Below, piece by piece: positions 1 through 5,177 of a stretch of 10,852 bases of DNA (positions are counted from its first letter, which is position 1; the number at the start of each line of letters is the position of its first letter). The notes under the pieces are model-generated. The model was not told the DNA's origin. It searched no databases and saw only the letters and a program-made list of their open reading frames with translations. The DNA is from an uncultured Clostridia bacterium (GTDB taxonomy: Bacteria > Bacillota > Clostridia > UBA1381 > UMGS1253), in NCBI GenBank assembly GCA_937892135.1, contig CALAUK010000181.1, positions 1 to 10,852 of the forward strand. The letters run 5' to 3'. Made by a program: the position numbers and the translations under genes.

Positions 1-1
1 C

Positions 2-73
2 AGAGAAATTATGAGCAGTTTTGATGCGGAGGACGAAGACAGGCTGGCGCCTTTCGAGGACGACAAATTATAA
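2..73 (+). CDS. C-terminal tail of an unidentified protein (5' end outside window)
   Basis: An open frame runs from the left edge to a TAA at 71-73 and gives 23 residues ending in a strongly acidic tail (short motif DAEDEDR, then FEDDKL). The tail carries no recognisable domain. The gene before miaA in many Firmicutes is mutL, but MutL normally ends in a conserved metal-binding region that is not visible here, so I do not assign it. The open frame, the stop position and the terminator-like hairpin that follows at 96-128 support a real gene end. Confidence 0.45.
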   Translation, partial: REIMSSFDAEDEDRLAPFEDDKL

Positions 74-95
74 AATGCTCAAATTTAACAAGTTT

Positions 96-128
96 AAGGC
101 TTAGGAGGCTCTGCTCTCCTCGGCTTTT
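96..128 (+). terminator. Terminator-like hairpin before miaA
   Basis: AGGAG (103-107) pairs with CTCCT (116-120). An outer helix pairs AAGGC (96-100) with GCTTT (123-127) using one G.U pair, with a T.G pair and one mismatch between the two helices. The downstream U-run is only the four T of 125-128, most of them inside the stem, so termination would be weak. The 3' flank abuts the miaA ribosome binding site. It may be an inefficient terminator that lets some transcription into miaA, since no clear promoter is visible between 74 and 138. Confidence 0.35.
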
Positions 129-138
129 AGGTGGTATT

Positions 139-1074
139 ATGAATTTTACAGAAAAAAAGCCTGTTATTGTTGTTTTAGGGCCGACTGCATCGGGAAAAAC
201 GAGCCTTTCTATTGAAATTGCAAAAAGGTATAATGGCGAAATTATCTCGGCAGACAGTATGCAGATTTATAAATATATGGACATAGGAACTGCAAAACCC
301 GATGAGGAGGAAAAAGAGGGAATAGTGCATCATATGATAGATGTCGTTTTGCCGTCTGATTCATACTCGGTTTATGACTATGTTAAAGAGGCAAAGGAGA
401 AAATATCTTCTTGTCATAAGAGAAATGTTTTGCCCGTTGTTGCGGGCGGAACGGGGCTTTATATAAATCATCTTATATATAATATTAAGCTATCTGAAAG
501 CTCAGGCGATGAAAAAATAAGAGAAAGCCTTTTAAAAAGGCAAGAAGAAGAGGGAATAGAAGTTCTTTACGAAGAGCTTATAAAAATTGACCCGATTTCA
601 GCGGAAAAGATTCATATAAACAACACAAAAAGGGTTATCCGCGCGCTTGAGGTTTATTACTCTACGGGAAAAACTATGGCAGAGCAAAACGAAAATTCAA
701 GAAAAGAAGATCCTGAGTATAACTACATTATGCTTATGCCGAATCACGAAAGAGAAGTTTTGTATGAAAGAATAAACGAGCGTGTTGATGTTATGATTAA
801 AAAGGGCCTTGAAGAAGAGGTAAGAGGTCTTCTTAATATGGGCTACGATAAAAGCCTTAACTCAATGCAGGCGATAGGCTATAAGGAAATGTTTTCATAT
901 ATAGACGGCGAGGACACACTCGATAGTGCCATCGAAAAGATAAAACAAAACACAAGGCGCTATGCAAAAAGGCAGCTTACGTGGTTTCGCGGGAATGTAG
1001 AAAAGAAGATTTTAACAGGTGATATAAAAGAAGAGGGCTTAAGAGAAGCCGAAAAATTTTTAAAAAATTGTTAA
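139..1074 (+). CDS. miaA: tRNA dimethylallyltransferase MiaA
   Basis: MiaA transfers a dimethylallyl group from DMAPP to N6 of A37 in tRNAs that read codons starting with U. It is the first step towards ms2i6A and stabilises codon-anticodon pairing in the cytoplasm. The 311-residue length is normal. Visible family marks are the P-loop GPTASGKT at residues 14-21, the SADSMQIY segment with the conserved Asp39, GGTGLY at 103-108, and the C-terminal RRYAKRQLTWFR segment typical of the tRNA-binding part. The ATG at 139 has an AGGTGG-type ribosome binding site at 129-134. Transcription probably comes from upstream. No U-tailed terminator follows, and the next strong promoter belongs to rpsT. Nothing looks damaged. 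Confidence 0.96.
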   Translation: MNFTEKKPVIVVLGPTASGKTSLSIEIAKRYNGEIISADSMQIYKYMDIGTAKPDEEEKEGIVHHMIDVVLPSDSYSVYDYVKEAKEKISSCHKRNVLPVVAGGTGLYINHLIYNIKLSESSGDEKIRESLLKRQEEEGIEVLYEELIKIDPISAEKIHINNTKRVIRALEVYYSTGKTMAEQNENSRKEDPEYNYIMLMPNHEREVLYERINERVDVMIKKGLEEEVRGLLNMGYDKSLNSMQAIGYKEMFSYIDGEDTLDSAIEKIKQNTRRYAKRQLTWFRGNVEKKILTGDIKEEGLREAEKFLKNC

Positions 1075-1173
1075 AGGTTGACTAAATAAGCCTTTAAAAG
1101 AAGAGAAATTTGACTAAAATACTGGATATTACGGAAGATAATTAAAAAAACATAAAAAAGTTTGAAAAAACTA

Positions 1174-1202
1174 TTGAAATTTAAAAAATAGTGTGCTATA
1201 AT
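1174..1202 (+). promoter_or_regulatory. Sigma-A promoter of rpsT
   Basis: TTGAAA at 1174-1179, a 17-bp spacer, then a perfect TATAAT at 1197-1202 preceded by TGC (extended -10). The start should fall near 1209, leaving a leader of about 150 nt before the rpsT start codon. Confidence 0.85.
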
Positions 1203-1243
1203 ACTGGTTGTGTCTCAGAAATATTTTATGTATATTTCAAAGA

Positions 1244-1313
1244 GTGAAAAGTTTTTATGGTACATATAAACAGAGAAAATGGCTGCTTTTTTCTGTTTTG
1301 AATAATTTTTCAC
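1244..1313 (+). promoter_or_regulatory. Nested-hairpin 5' leader of rpsT
   Basis: Two helices nest inside the rpsT leader. The outer one pairs GTGAAAA (1244-1250) with TTTTCAC (1307-1313). The inner one pairs AAACAGA (1268-1274) with TCTGTTT (1292-1298) and continues through a G.U and four A-U pairs to a seven-base loop at 1280-1286. S20 synthesis is autoregulated at translation in E. coli, so a structured leader would suit feedback control. Autoregulation here is inference. The helices are A/U-rich, so I cannot exclude chance pairing. Confidence 0.4.
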
Positions 1314-1360
1314 AGATTAAAAAAGTAAAATTTTTTGATTTATTTCGGAGGTGAAAACAA

Positions 1361-1624
1361 ATGCCAAATATTAAATCTGCAAAGAAGAGAGTTTTGGTTT
1401 CTCAGTCAAAGGCTCTTAAGAATCAGATGATTAAATCTGCACTTAAGACTTATATTAAGAAGTTTGAGTCTTTGGTTTCTGAGGGTAACCGTGAGGAAGC
1501 TGAGAAAGCTTTTAACTTCACAGTTAAGAAGATTGACCAGGCTATGGCAAAGGGAATTCTTAAGAAGAATACTGCTGCAAGAAGAAAGTCTAAGCTTGCA
1601 CTAATGCTTAACAAAATGGCGTAA
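1361..1624 (+). CDS. rpsT: 30S ribosomal protein S20
   Basis: S20 is a small basic three-helix protein that binds 16S rRNA early in assembly of the 30S body. The 87-residue length matches the family. The start MPNIKSAKKR, the SALKTYIKKF segment and the IDQAMAKGILKKNTAARRKS segment near the C terminus are diagnostic. The ATG at 1361 has a strong GGAGGTGA site at 1347-1354. Lysine is mostly AAG here, unlike the AAA-rich neighbours, as expected for a highly expressed ribosomal gene. It forms a single-gene transcription unit between its own promoter and the terminator at 1643-1674. Confidence 0.98.
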   Translation: MPNIKSAKKRVLVSQSKALKNQMIKSALKTYIKKFESLVSEGNREEAEKAFNFTVKKIDQAMAKGILKKNTAARRKSKLALMLNKMA

Positions 1625-1642
1625 AAAAAGTTTGTTGAGTCA

Positions 1643-1674
1643 GGGTATATCCTGAAAGGATATGCCCTTTTTTT
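1643..1674 (+). terminator. Intrinsic terminator of rpsT
   Basis: A 10-bp stem pairs 1643-1652 with 1658-1667 (one G.U pair, loop TGAAA), followed by seven T at 1668-1674. Confidence 0.93.
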
Positions 1675-1690
1675 GTAAAATTGAACAGGT

Positions 1691-1705
1691 GGCAGAATTT
1701 CTGCC
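1691..1705. promoter_or_regulatory. Perfect inverted repeat upstream of the UPF0251 gene; possible operator
   Basis: GGCAGAA-T-TTCTGCC is a perfect 7-bp inverted repeat around one central base, 40 bp upstream of the start codon of a DNA-binding protein. It lies between a TTGAAC (1681-1686) and a weak -10-like TAAATA (1706-1711, spacer 19). That would be an operator position if the promoter is real, but the promoter match is poor. The arms sit too close together to fold as an RNA hairpin without opening the centre, which favours a DNA-level site. Autoregulation is speculation. Confidence 0.3.
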
Positions 1706-1745
1706 TAAATAGAGCTTGACAAAGCGGAGATCAGGAGGGTTAATT

Positions 1746-2042
1746 ATGTCAAGACCTGCAAAAAACAGAGTTGTAAGTTCCTTGCCGGCCTTTACGGGCT
1801 TTAAGCCTGAGGAGGAAAAGGGTGCTCGGGGAGAGAAGATTGTTATGTCCGTTGAAGAATACGAGGCAGTAAGGCTTATAGACAGCGAGGGTTTAACTCA
1901 GGACCAGTGCGCGGAAAAGATGATTGTTTCCAGGACTACTGTTCAGAGAATTTACAAAAGTGCAAGGACAAAGCTTGCTAAAATGCTTGTAAGCGGAGCA
2001 TCGCTTAAAATTGAGGGCGGCTCGTTTAGTTTAAAAGAATAA
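1746..2042 (+). CDS. UPF0251 (DUF134) family helix-turn-helix protein
   Basis: This 98-residue protein belongs to the UPF0251/DUF134 family of predicted DNA-binding proteins, which carry a sigma-70 region-4-like helix-turn-helix. The RPAKNR start, the segment VEEYEAVRLID at about 36-46 and the helix-turn-helix LTQDQCAEKM...SRTTVQRIY at about 50-70 support this. The start is the ATG at 1746, which has a perfect AGGAGGG site at 1733-1739. An in-frame TTG at 1716 would add ten residues but has no site. From memory, family members usually carry a Cys in the N-terminal RPxKCR motif, and here it is Asn. The target is unknown; the palindrome at 1691-1705 is one candidate. It sits alone between two terminators. 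Confidence 0.85.
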   Translation: MSRPAKNRVVSSLPAFTGFKPEEEKGARGEKIVMSVEEYEAVRLIDSEGLTQDQCAEKMIVSRTTVQRIYKSARTKLAKMLVSGASLKIEGGSFSLKE

Positions 2043-2072
2043 AAAAAGTCGGGTGAACACCCGGCTTTTTTT
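2041..2072 (+). terminator. Intrinsic terminator of the UPF0251 gene
   Basis: Seven A, then a G/C-rich stem 2048-2054 paired with 2059-2065 (one G.U pair, loop GAAC), then seven T. The A and T runs make it symmetrical enough to act in both directions. It begins on the last bases of the stop codon. Confidence 0.93.
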
Positions 2073-2081
2073 ATAAACTAC

Positions 2082-2110
2082 TTGTAAGTCTGATTTTTTT
2101 GTGATATACT
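2082..2110 (+). promoter_or_regulatory. Sigma-A promoter of the WG-repeat gene
   Basis: TTGTAA at 2082-2087, 17-bp spacer, TATACT at 2105-2110 with a TGA extended -10 element. The predicted start near 2117 leaves a short leader. Confidence 0.75.
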
Positions 2111-2147
2111 GAATCAGTAAACTCTTAACCTGAAAGGAGTATCGGTT

Positions 2148-3530
2148 ATGAAAAAAGAAGAAAAACTAAATATGACTCCCGAGGAGATTAAATACGAAAG
2201 AAAAATGTTTGTAAGGCAGACGGTGCTGCCGCTTATAATTATAGTAGTAAACTTTTCTCTTGCTATGCTTATTTTATACTGGTCGCACACATGGGGAAAG
2301 ATTAACTATCAGTCAAACTCCAACTTCAGCGACGGACGTATTACGGTTTCTGACGAGGGCAAGTGGTTTTTGATGGACGAAAACGGCGAGAAAAGAAGCG
2401 ACGGCTATTCTGCTATGGGTACCTCAAGATATGATATGATTGCCGTAAGAAATGATGAGGGAAAATGGGGATACATAAATAAATACGGCGAAGAGGTTGT
2501 AGAGTGTATTTATGAAGAAGCCGGCCATTTCGGAAGAAGCGGACTATCCCGTGTTAAGAAAGACGGAAAATATCTTTACATAAACGAAGAGGGCGAAAAG
2601 CAGTTTGACAAAGAGTTTAACTACGCTGAGGATTTCGGCGAGCATAATATAGTAAGAATTAAAACCGATAACGGCATCGGTCTTATGAATACTTTAGGAG
2701 ATTATGTTATTGAGCCGGGCGAATATGCTGACATTGGCGAAGTGTCTTTAGAAAACGGATATGTTGCAGTAAAGGGCGCTAACGGACTTTGGGGTTATGT
2801 TGACAGCCAGGGAATTTCCATTATAGGCTGCAGATACACAAAAGCTTTTCCCTTTAGCTACGGCTGTGCTATGGTTACAAACGAAGAGGGGCTTTTCGGC
2901 TTTGTTACAAAAGACGGTGGCGAGATAGTTCCCTGTAAGTACACAAATGCAAGAGACTTTACAGTTGCACAGTATGCTGCAGTATGTAATGAAGAGGGAA
3001 AATGGGGATATATTGATATTTACGGAAAAGAAAAGGTTCCCTGTCAGTTTAAAGACTGTTTGGATTTTACGGGCGACGAGAGCGCCGCAGTATGCGGTGA
3101 AGACGGAAAATGGGGATATATTAAAAATAACGGAACATATATAATTGAGCCTAAGTTTAAAAGGGCAAACCCGTTTTCTGATATAAGTAACATCGCCGCT
3201 GTTCAGAAAGACGACGGCAAGTGGATTTATATATCAAGAAAAGAAAAGCAGATTATAAAAGAAGAGTTTGACTATGCAACTTCGTTTGACACTAACAGCA
3301 TTGTTGTTGTCGGCGTTAAGGTAGATGGTAAGATGCAGTATGCTGTTATTGACGAGGACGGAGAGAAAGTTGTTGACTACGGCGAGTATGACGAGATAAC
3401 AGTTTATGCAAATAACGAGGTTGTAGCCAAAAAAGGCGACAAATATTCATTTATATCAGAAAAAGGAAATGTTATCGCAGAGGGTATTTCAGACTTTAAG
3501 CCCGCAGGCGGAGTTGTAATAAGAAAATAG
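2148..3530 (+). CDS. Membrane-anchored WG beta-repeat protein
   Basis: A 460-residue protein with three parts. Residues 1-26 are a charged cytoplasmic tail. Residues 27-45 form one hydrophobic helix (VLPLIIIVV... to ILYW) with positive charges before it, so it should be a signal anchor with the C terminus outside. Residues from about 65 to the end hold about eleven WG (KWG) repeats of roughly 36 residues, with GK/GxW anchors near 71, 105, 140, 176, 213, 248, 284, 320, 357, 394 and 430. The best copies read GKWGYI followed by xxxG. WG repeats form beta-rich, probably propeller-like surfaces. Known WG proteins have no general enzymatic activity, and ligand or partner binding is the usual guess. 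The ATG at 2148 has AAGGAG at 2134-2139. The gene has its own promoter and no co-transcribed partner. Confidence 0.88.
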   Translation: MKKEEKLNMTPEEIKYERKMFVRQTVLPLIIIVVNFSLAMLILYWSHTWGKINYQSNSNFSDGRITVSDEGKWFLMDENGEKRSDGYSAMGTSRYDMIAVRNDEGKWGYINKYGEEVVECIYEEAGHFGRSGLSRVKKDGKYLYINEEGEKQFDKEFNYAEDFGEHNIVRIKTDNGIGLMNTLGDYVIEPGEYADIGEVSLENGYVAVKGANGLWGYVDSQGISIIGCRYTKAFPFSYGCAMVTNEEGLFGFVTKDGGEIVPCKYTNARDFTVAQYAAVCNEEGKWGYIDIYGKEKVPCQFKDCLDFTGDESAAVCGEDGKWGYIKNNGTYIIEPKFKRANPFSDISNIAAVQKDDGKWIYISRKEKQIIKEEFDYATSFDTNSIVVVGVKVDGKMQYAVIDEDGEKVVDYGEYDEITVYANNEVVAKKGDKYSFISEKGNVIAEGISDFKPAGGVVIRK

Positions 3531-3534
3531 TATC

Positions 3535-3558
3535 AAGCCACCGGTTATACGGTGGCTT
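3535..3558 (+). terminator. Hairpin after the WG-repeat gene
   Basis: AAGCCACCG (3535-3543) pairs perfectly with CGGTGGCTT (3550-3558) around a GTTATA loop, four bases after the stop codon. No U-tract follows, so it may terminate weakly or mainly protect the 3' end. Confidence 0.6.
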
Positions 3559-3589
3559 ATATAATGTGTACGAAAAAATAATAATGAGC

Positions 3590-3624
3590 GCATAAAAAAA
3601 TGCATTTTTCGCCGAAATTTATGC
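3590..3624. repeat. Overlapping inverted repeats upstream of a strong promoter
   Basis: GCATAAA (3590-3596) is repeated inverted as TTTATGC (3618-3624). Within it lie a 14-bp perfect palindrome centred on ATGCAT (3596-3609) and a TTTC/GAAA mini-hairpin (3607-3610 with 3614-3617). The block ends 7 bp before the -35 box of the promoter at 3632. The position suits an activator or repressor site, but the A/T richness leaves chance as an alternative. Confidence 0.35.
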
Positions 3625-3631
3625 TACGCTA

Positions 3632-3660
3632 TTGACAAAATGAGTTATGTGATATATACT
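3632..3660 (+). promoter_or_regulatory. Near-consensus sigma-A promoter with no recognised gene downstream
   Basis: Perfect TTGACA at 3632-3637, 17-bp spacer, TATACT at 3655-3660. The start should be near 3667. This is the strongest promoter match in the window, yet no known gene follows for more than 400 bp. Confidence 0.85.
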
Positions 3661-3689
3661 GTATTATGTCATACAAGGGTGTGATTTTC

Positions 3690-3727
3690 GGGCATCAGAG
3701 CGCTTTTGTGGCTCAGGTGTCTTTTTT
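3690..3727 (+). terminator. Terminator-like hairpin about 25 nt after the promoter start (attenuator or small-RNA end)
   Basis: GGCATCAGAGC (3691-3701) pairs with GCTCAGGTGTC (3711-3721): eight Watson-Crick pairs, two G.U pairs and one A-A mismatch, with a nine-base loop. Six T follow at 3722-3727. Transcription from the 3632-3660 promoter would stop after about 60 nt unless the hairpin is prevented. A short alternative pairing, TGAT (3682-3685) with ATCA (3694-3697), would break the 5' arm. No known riboswitch or T-box consensus is recognised upstream. Confidence 0.55.
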
Positions 3728-3773
3728 GCGGAAAAAATCAGCTCTAAAATATAAAAAAGAGGAGGAAAGTGAA

Positions 3774-3932
3774 GTGTTTGTCACATATGATATTAAACCA
3801 AAAATCAAGTGTGTGGCCCTTTATTTCCTTTTTTGTTTTTTATATGAGAGTTTTTATTTCATTTTGCCACCCGGTATTAAAAAGGGAAAGGCTTTTCGTG
3901 GTATTTTAAATGAGGCGCAATTTTTTGTCTGA
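3774..3932 (+). CDS. Possible small membrane protein (52 aa), unknown
   Basis: A GTG-started frame of 52 residues with an AGGAGG site at 3760-3765 eight bases upstream. It has a basic N-terminal segment (DIKPKIK), one hydrophobic, Phe-rich stretch at about residues 13-32, and a basic C-terminal half (GIKKGKAFR). I do not recognise it. The strong ribosome binding site, the promoter at 3632 and a terminator overlapping the stop codon support a real unit. Against it, the frame is short and A/T-rich, and an overlapping frame from GTG at 3769 (46 residues, stop at 3907-3909) is also open, though too close to the ribosome binding site. The frame can be read upstream to an ATG at 3666, but that lies at the predicted transcription start and has no ribosome binding site. 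The RNA itself may be the functional product. Confidence 0.33.
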   Translation: MFVTYDIKPKIKCVALYFLFCFLYESFYFILPPGIKKGKAFRGILNEAQFFV

Positions 3933-3949
3933 TTTTTAAAATTGCTTTT
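3917..3949 (+). terminator. Terminator overlapping the end of the small ORF
   Basis: GCAATTTT (3917-3924) pairs perfectly with AAAATTGC (3938-3945) around a 13-base loop, and four T follow at 3946-3949. It closes the transcription unit that starts near 3667 and separates it from the carA promoter. The stem is A/U-rich, so strength is uncertain. Confidence 0.55.
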
Positions 3950-3977
3950 ATTATACATTTAAAATACTTTGTGATTA

Positions 3978-4006
3978 TTTACAAAACAAGTTAAATAGTG
4001 TATAAT
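3978..4006 (+). promoter_or_regulatory. Sigma-A promoter of the carA-carB-dapF operon
   Basis: TTTACA at 3978-3983, 17-bp spacer, perfect TATAAT at 4001-4006. The start should be about 4011-4014, giving a leader of about 80 nt. Confidence 0.82.
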
Positions 4007-4008
4007 AG

Positions 4009-4041
4009 AAAGCAGAGAAGTTTTTAATTTTTCTGCTTTTT
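4009..4041 (+). promoter_or_regulatory. Start-site hairpin in the carA leader; possible attenuator
   Basis: AGCAGAGAAG (4011-4020) pairs with TTTTTCTGCT (4028-4037) with two G.U pairs and a seven-base loop. A T-run extends to 4041. The hairpin sits at the very 5' end of the transcript and resembles an early terminator or a 5'-stabilising stem. An alternative pairing of TTTTTCTG (4028-4035) with CAGAATAA (4070-4077, one mismatch) would open it and end three bases before the ribosome binding site at 4080. No PyrR-binding consensus is visible. Confidence 0.4.
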
Positions 4042-4093
4042 GTGTATATAAATAAATTACTTTCAGATACAGAATAAACAGGAGGGTATGAAT

Positions 4094-5176
4094 ATGGCGA
4101 AAACTGCTTATCTTATACTTGAAAACGGCACTGTTTTTAAGGGAAAAAGCTTTGGCTATGAAAAAGAAGTAACCGGCGAAGTCGTTTTTTCAACTTCAAT
4201 GTCAGGTTATCTTGAAGCGATTACTGACCCCGCATCTTTCGGGCAGATTATTGTGCAGACATTTCCGCTCGTTGGAAATTACGGAGTTATAACTAAAGAC
4301 GCTGAGGGCGATAAGGTTTATGCAAGTGCATATATCGCAAAAAGCTGGTGTGAACATCCGTCTAATTTCAGAAGCGAGGGCGATTTTGATAAATACTTAA
4401 AAGATAATGAAATTCCCGGTCTTTATGATATTGACACAAGAAAGCTTACAAAGATTGTCCGCGCGGCAGGCGTTTTAAACGGCAGAATCTGCTATTCAGA
4501 TGAGAACTTAGACAGCGTGATAAAAGAGATAAAGGAATTTAAGATAGAAAATCCCGTTATGGCTGTTACTTCAAAGGAGACAGAAGTTTTCTCTGCTGAA
4601 AAGGAAAAGTACAGAGTTGTTTTAATGGATTTCGGCGCAAAGAAAAACATTATAAGAGAGCTTTTAAAAAGAAACATCTCTGTTATAAAGGTTCCGGCGG
4701 ACACTTCCGCTGAAAAGGTTTTAGAATATAAGCCTGACGGAATTATGTTATCCTCCGGCCCCGGAGACCCGAGAGAAAATGAGAGTATCATAAAAGAGGT
4801 TAAAAAGCTTTCAGATTCAAAGCTTCCCATGTTTGCGATAAGCCTTGGCCACGAGATTTTAGCGCTCGCTAACGGCGCTCAGACAAAGGCTTTAAAATTC
4901 GGACACAGAGGCGAAAATCAGCCTGCAAAGGATGTTTCGACAGGAAGAATTTATATTACCTGCCAGAGCCACGGATATGCGCTCTGCCCTGAGAGCTTTC
5001 CCGAGAATATGCGCGTAAGATACGAAAATGCAAACGACGGAACATGCGAGGGAATATACTTTACTGACAGACCCCAGTTTTCTGTTGAGTTTCATCCCGA
5101 GGCGGCAGCAGGCCCGTTGGATACAGAGTTTTTGTTTGATGAGTTTTTGAAGATGATTGAGGAGGGAGCGATTTAA
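4094..5176 (+). CDS. carA: Carbamoyl-phosphate synthase small subunit with a substituted glutaminase active site
   Basis: CarA normally hydrolyses glutamine and passes ammonia through a tunnel to CarB for carbamoyl phosphate (arginine and pyrimidine synthesis). The 360-residue length and overall sequence fit: N-terminal CarA domain (about 1-140, with GEVVF and IDTRKLT) and a C-terminal class I amidotransferase domain (about 170-355). The start is the ATG at 4094, eight bases after AGGAGG (4080-4085); an ATG at 4088 is too close. The nucleophile position reads ISLGHE instead of the usual ICLGHQ, so Cys is Ser250 (codon AGC, 4841-4843) and the following Gln is Glu254. Against E. coli numbering, Ser47 is Ala47, Asn240 is Ser221 and Asn311 is Ser292. 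The His334/Glu336 pair in HPEA remains. I infer loss of glutaminase activity with the scaffold kept. carB starts one base after the stop. Confidence 0.95.
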   Translation: MAKTAYLILENGTVFKGKSFGYEKEVTGEVVFSTSMSGYLEAITDPASFGQIIVQTFPLVGNYGVITKDAEGDKVYASAYIAKSWCEHPSNFRSEGDFDKYLKDNEIPGLYDIDTRKLTKIVRAAGVLNGRICYSDENLDSVIKEIKEFKIENPVMAVTSKETEVFSAEKEKYRVVLMDFGAKKNIIRELLKRNISVIKVPADTSAEKVLEYKPDGIMLSSGPGDPRENESIIKEVKKLSDSKLPMFAISLGHEILALANGAQTKALKFGHRGENQPAKDVSTGRIYITCQSHGYALCPESFPENMRVRYENANDGTCEGIYFTDRPQFSVEFHPEAAAGPLDTEFLFDEFLKMIEEGAI

Positions 5177-5177
5177 T

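Noticed and set aside
1078..1121. Direct repeat TTGACTAAATA / TTGACTAAAATA as two promoters
   Set aside because: Neither copy has a -10 element at suitable spacing, and two copies of an 11-bp A/T-rich word are weak evidence of a functional repeat.
1716..1745. Longer UPF0251 protein starting at TTG 1716
   Set aside because: No ribosome binding site precedes it. The ATG at 1746 has a perfect AGGAGGG at ideal spacing and gives the family's normal N terminus.
3757..3775. GAGGAAAG stretch resembling the conserved RNase P RNA P4 segment
   Set aside because: The sequence continues TGAAG rather than TCCGGGC, and no matching 3' conserved segment is present. It is better explained as a ribosome binding site.
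3769..3909. Overlapping 46-codon frame from GTG 3769
   Set aside because: Only three bases separate it from AGGAGG, too close for efficient initiation. The GTG at 3774 is better placed.
5157..5177. CarB start at TTG 5157
   Set aside because: The ribosome binding site (5160-5165) lies after this TTG. The ATG at 5178 follows the carA stop and gives the typical CarB start.
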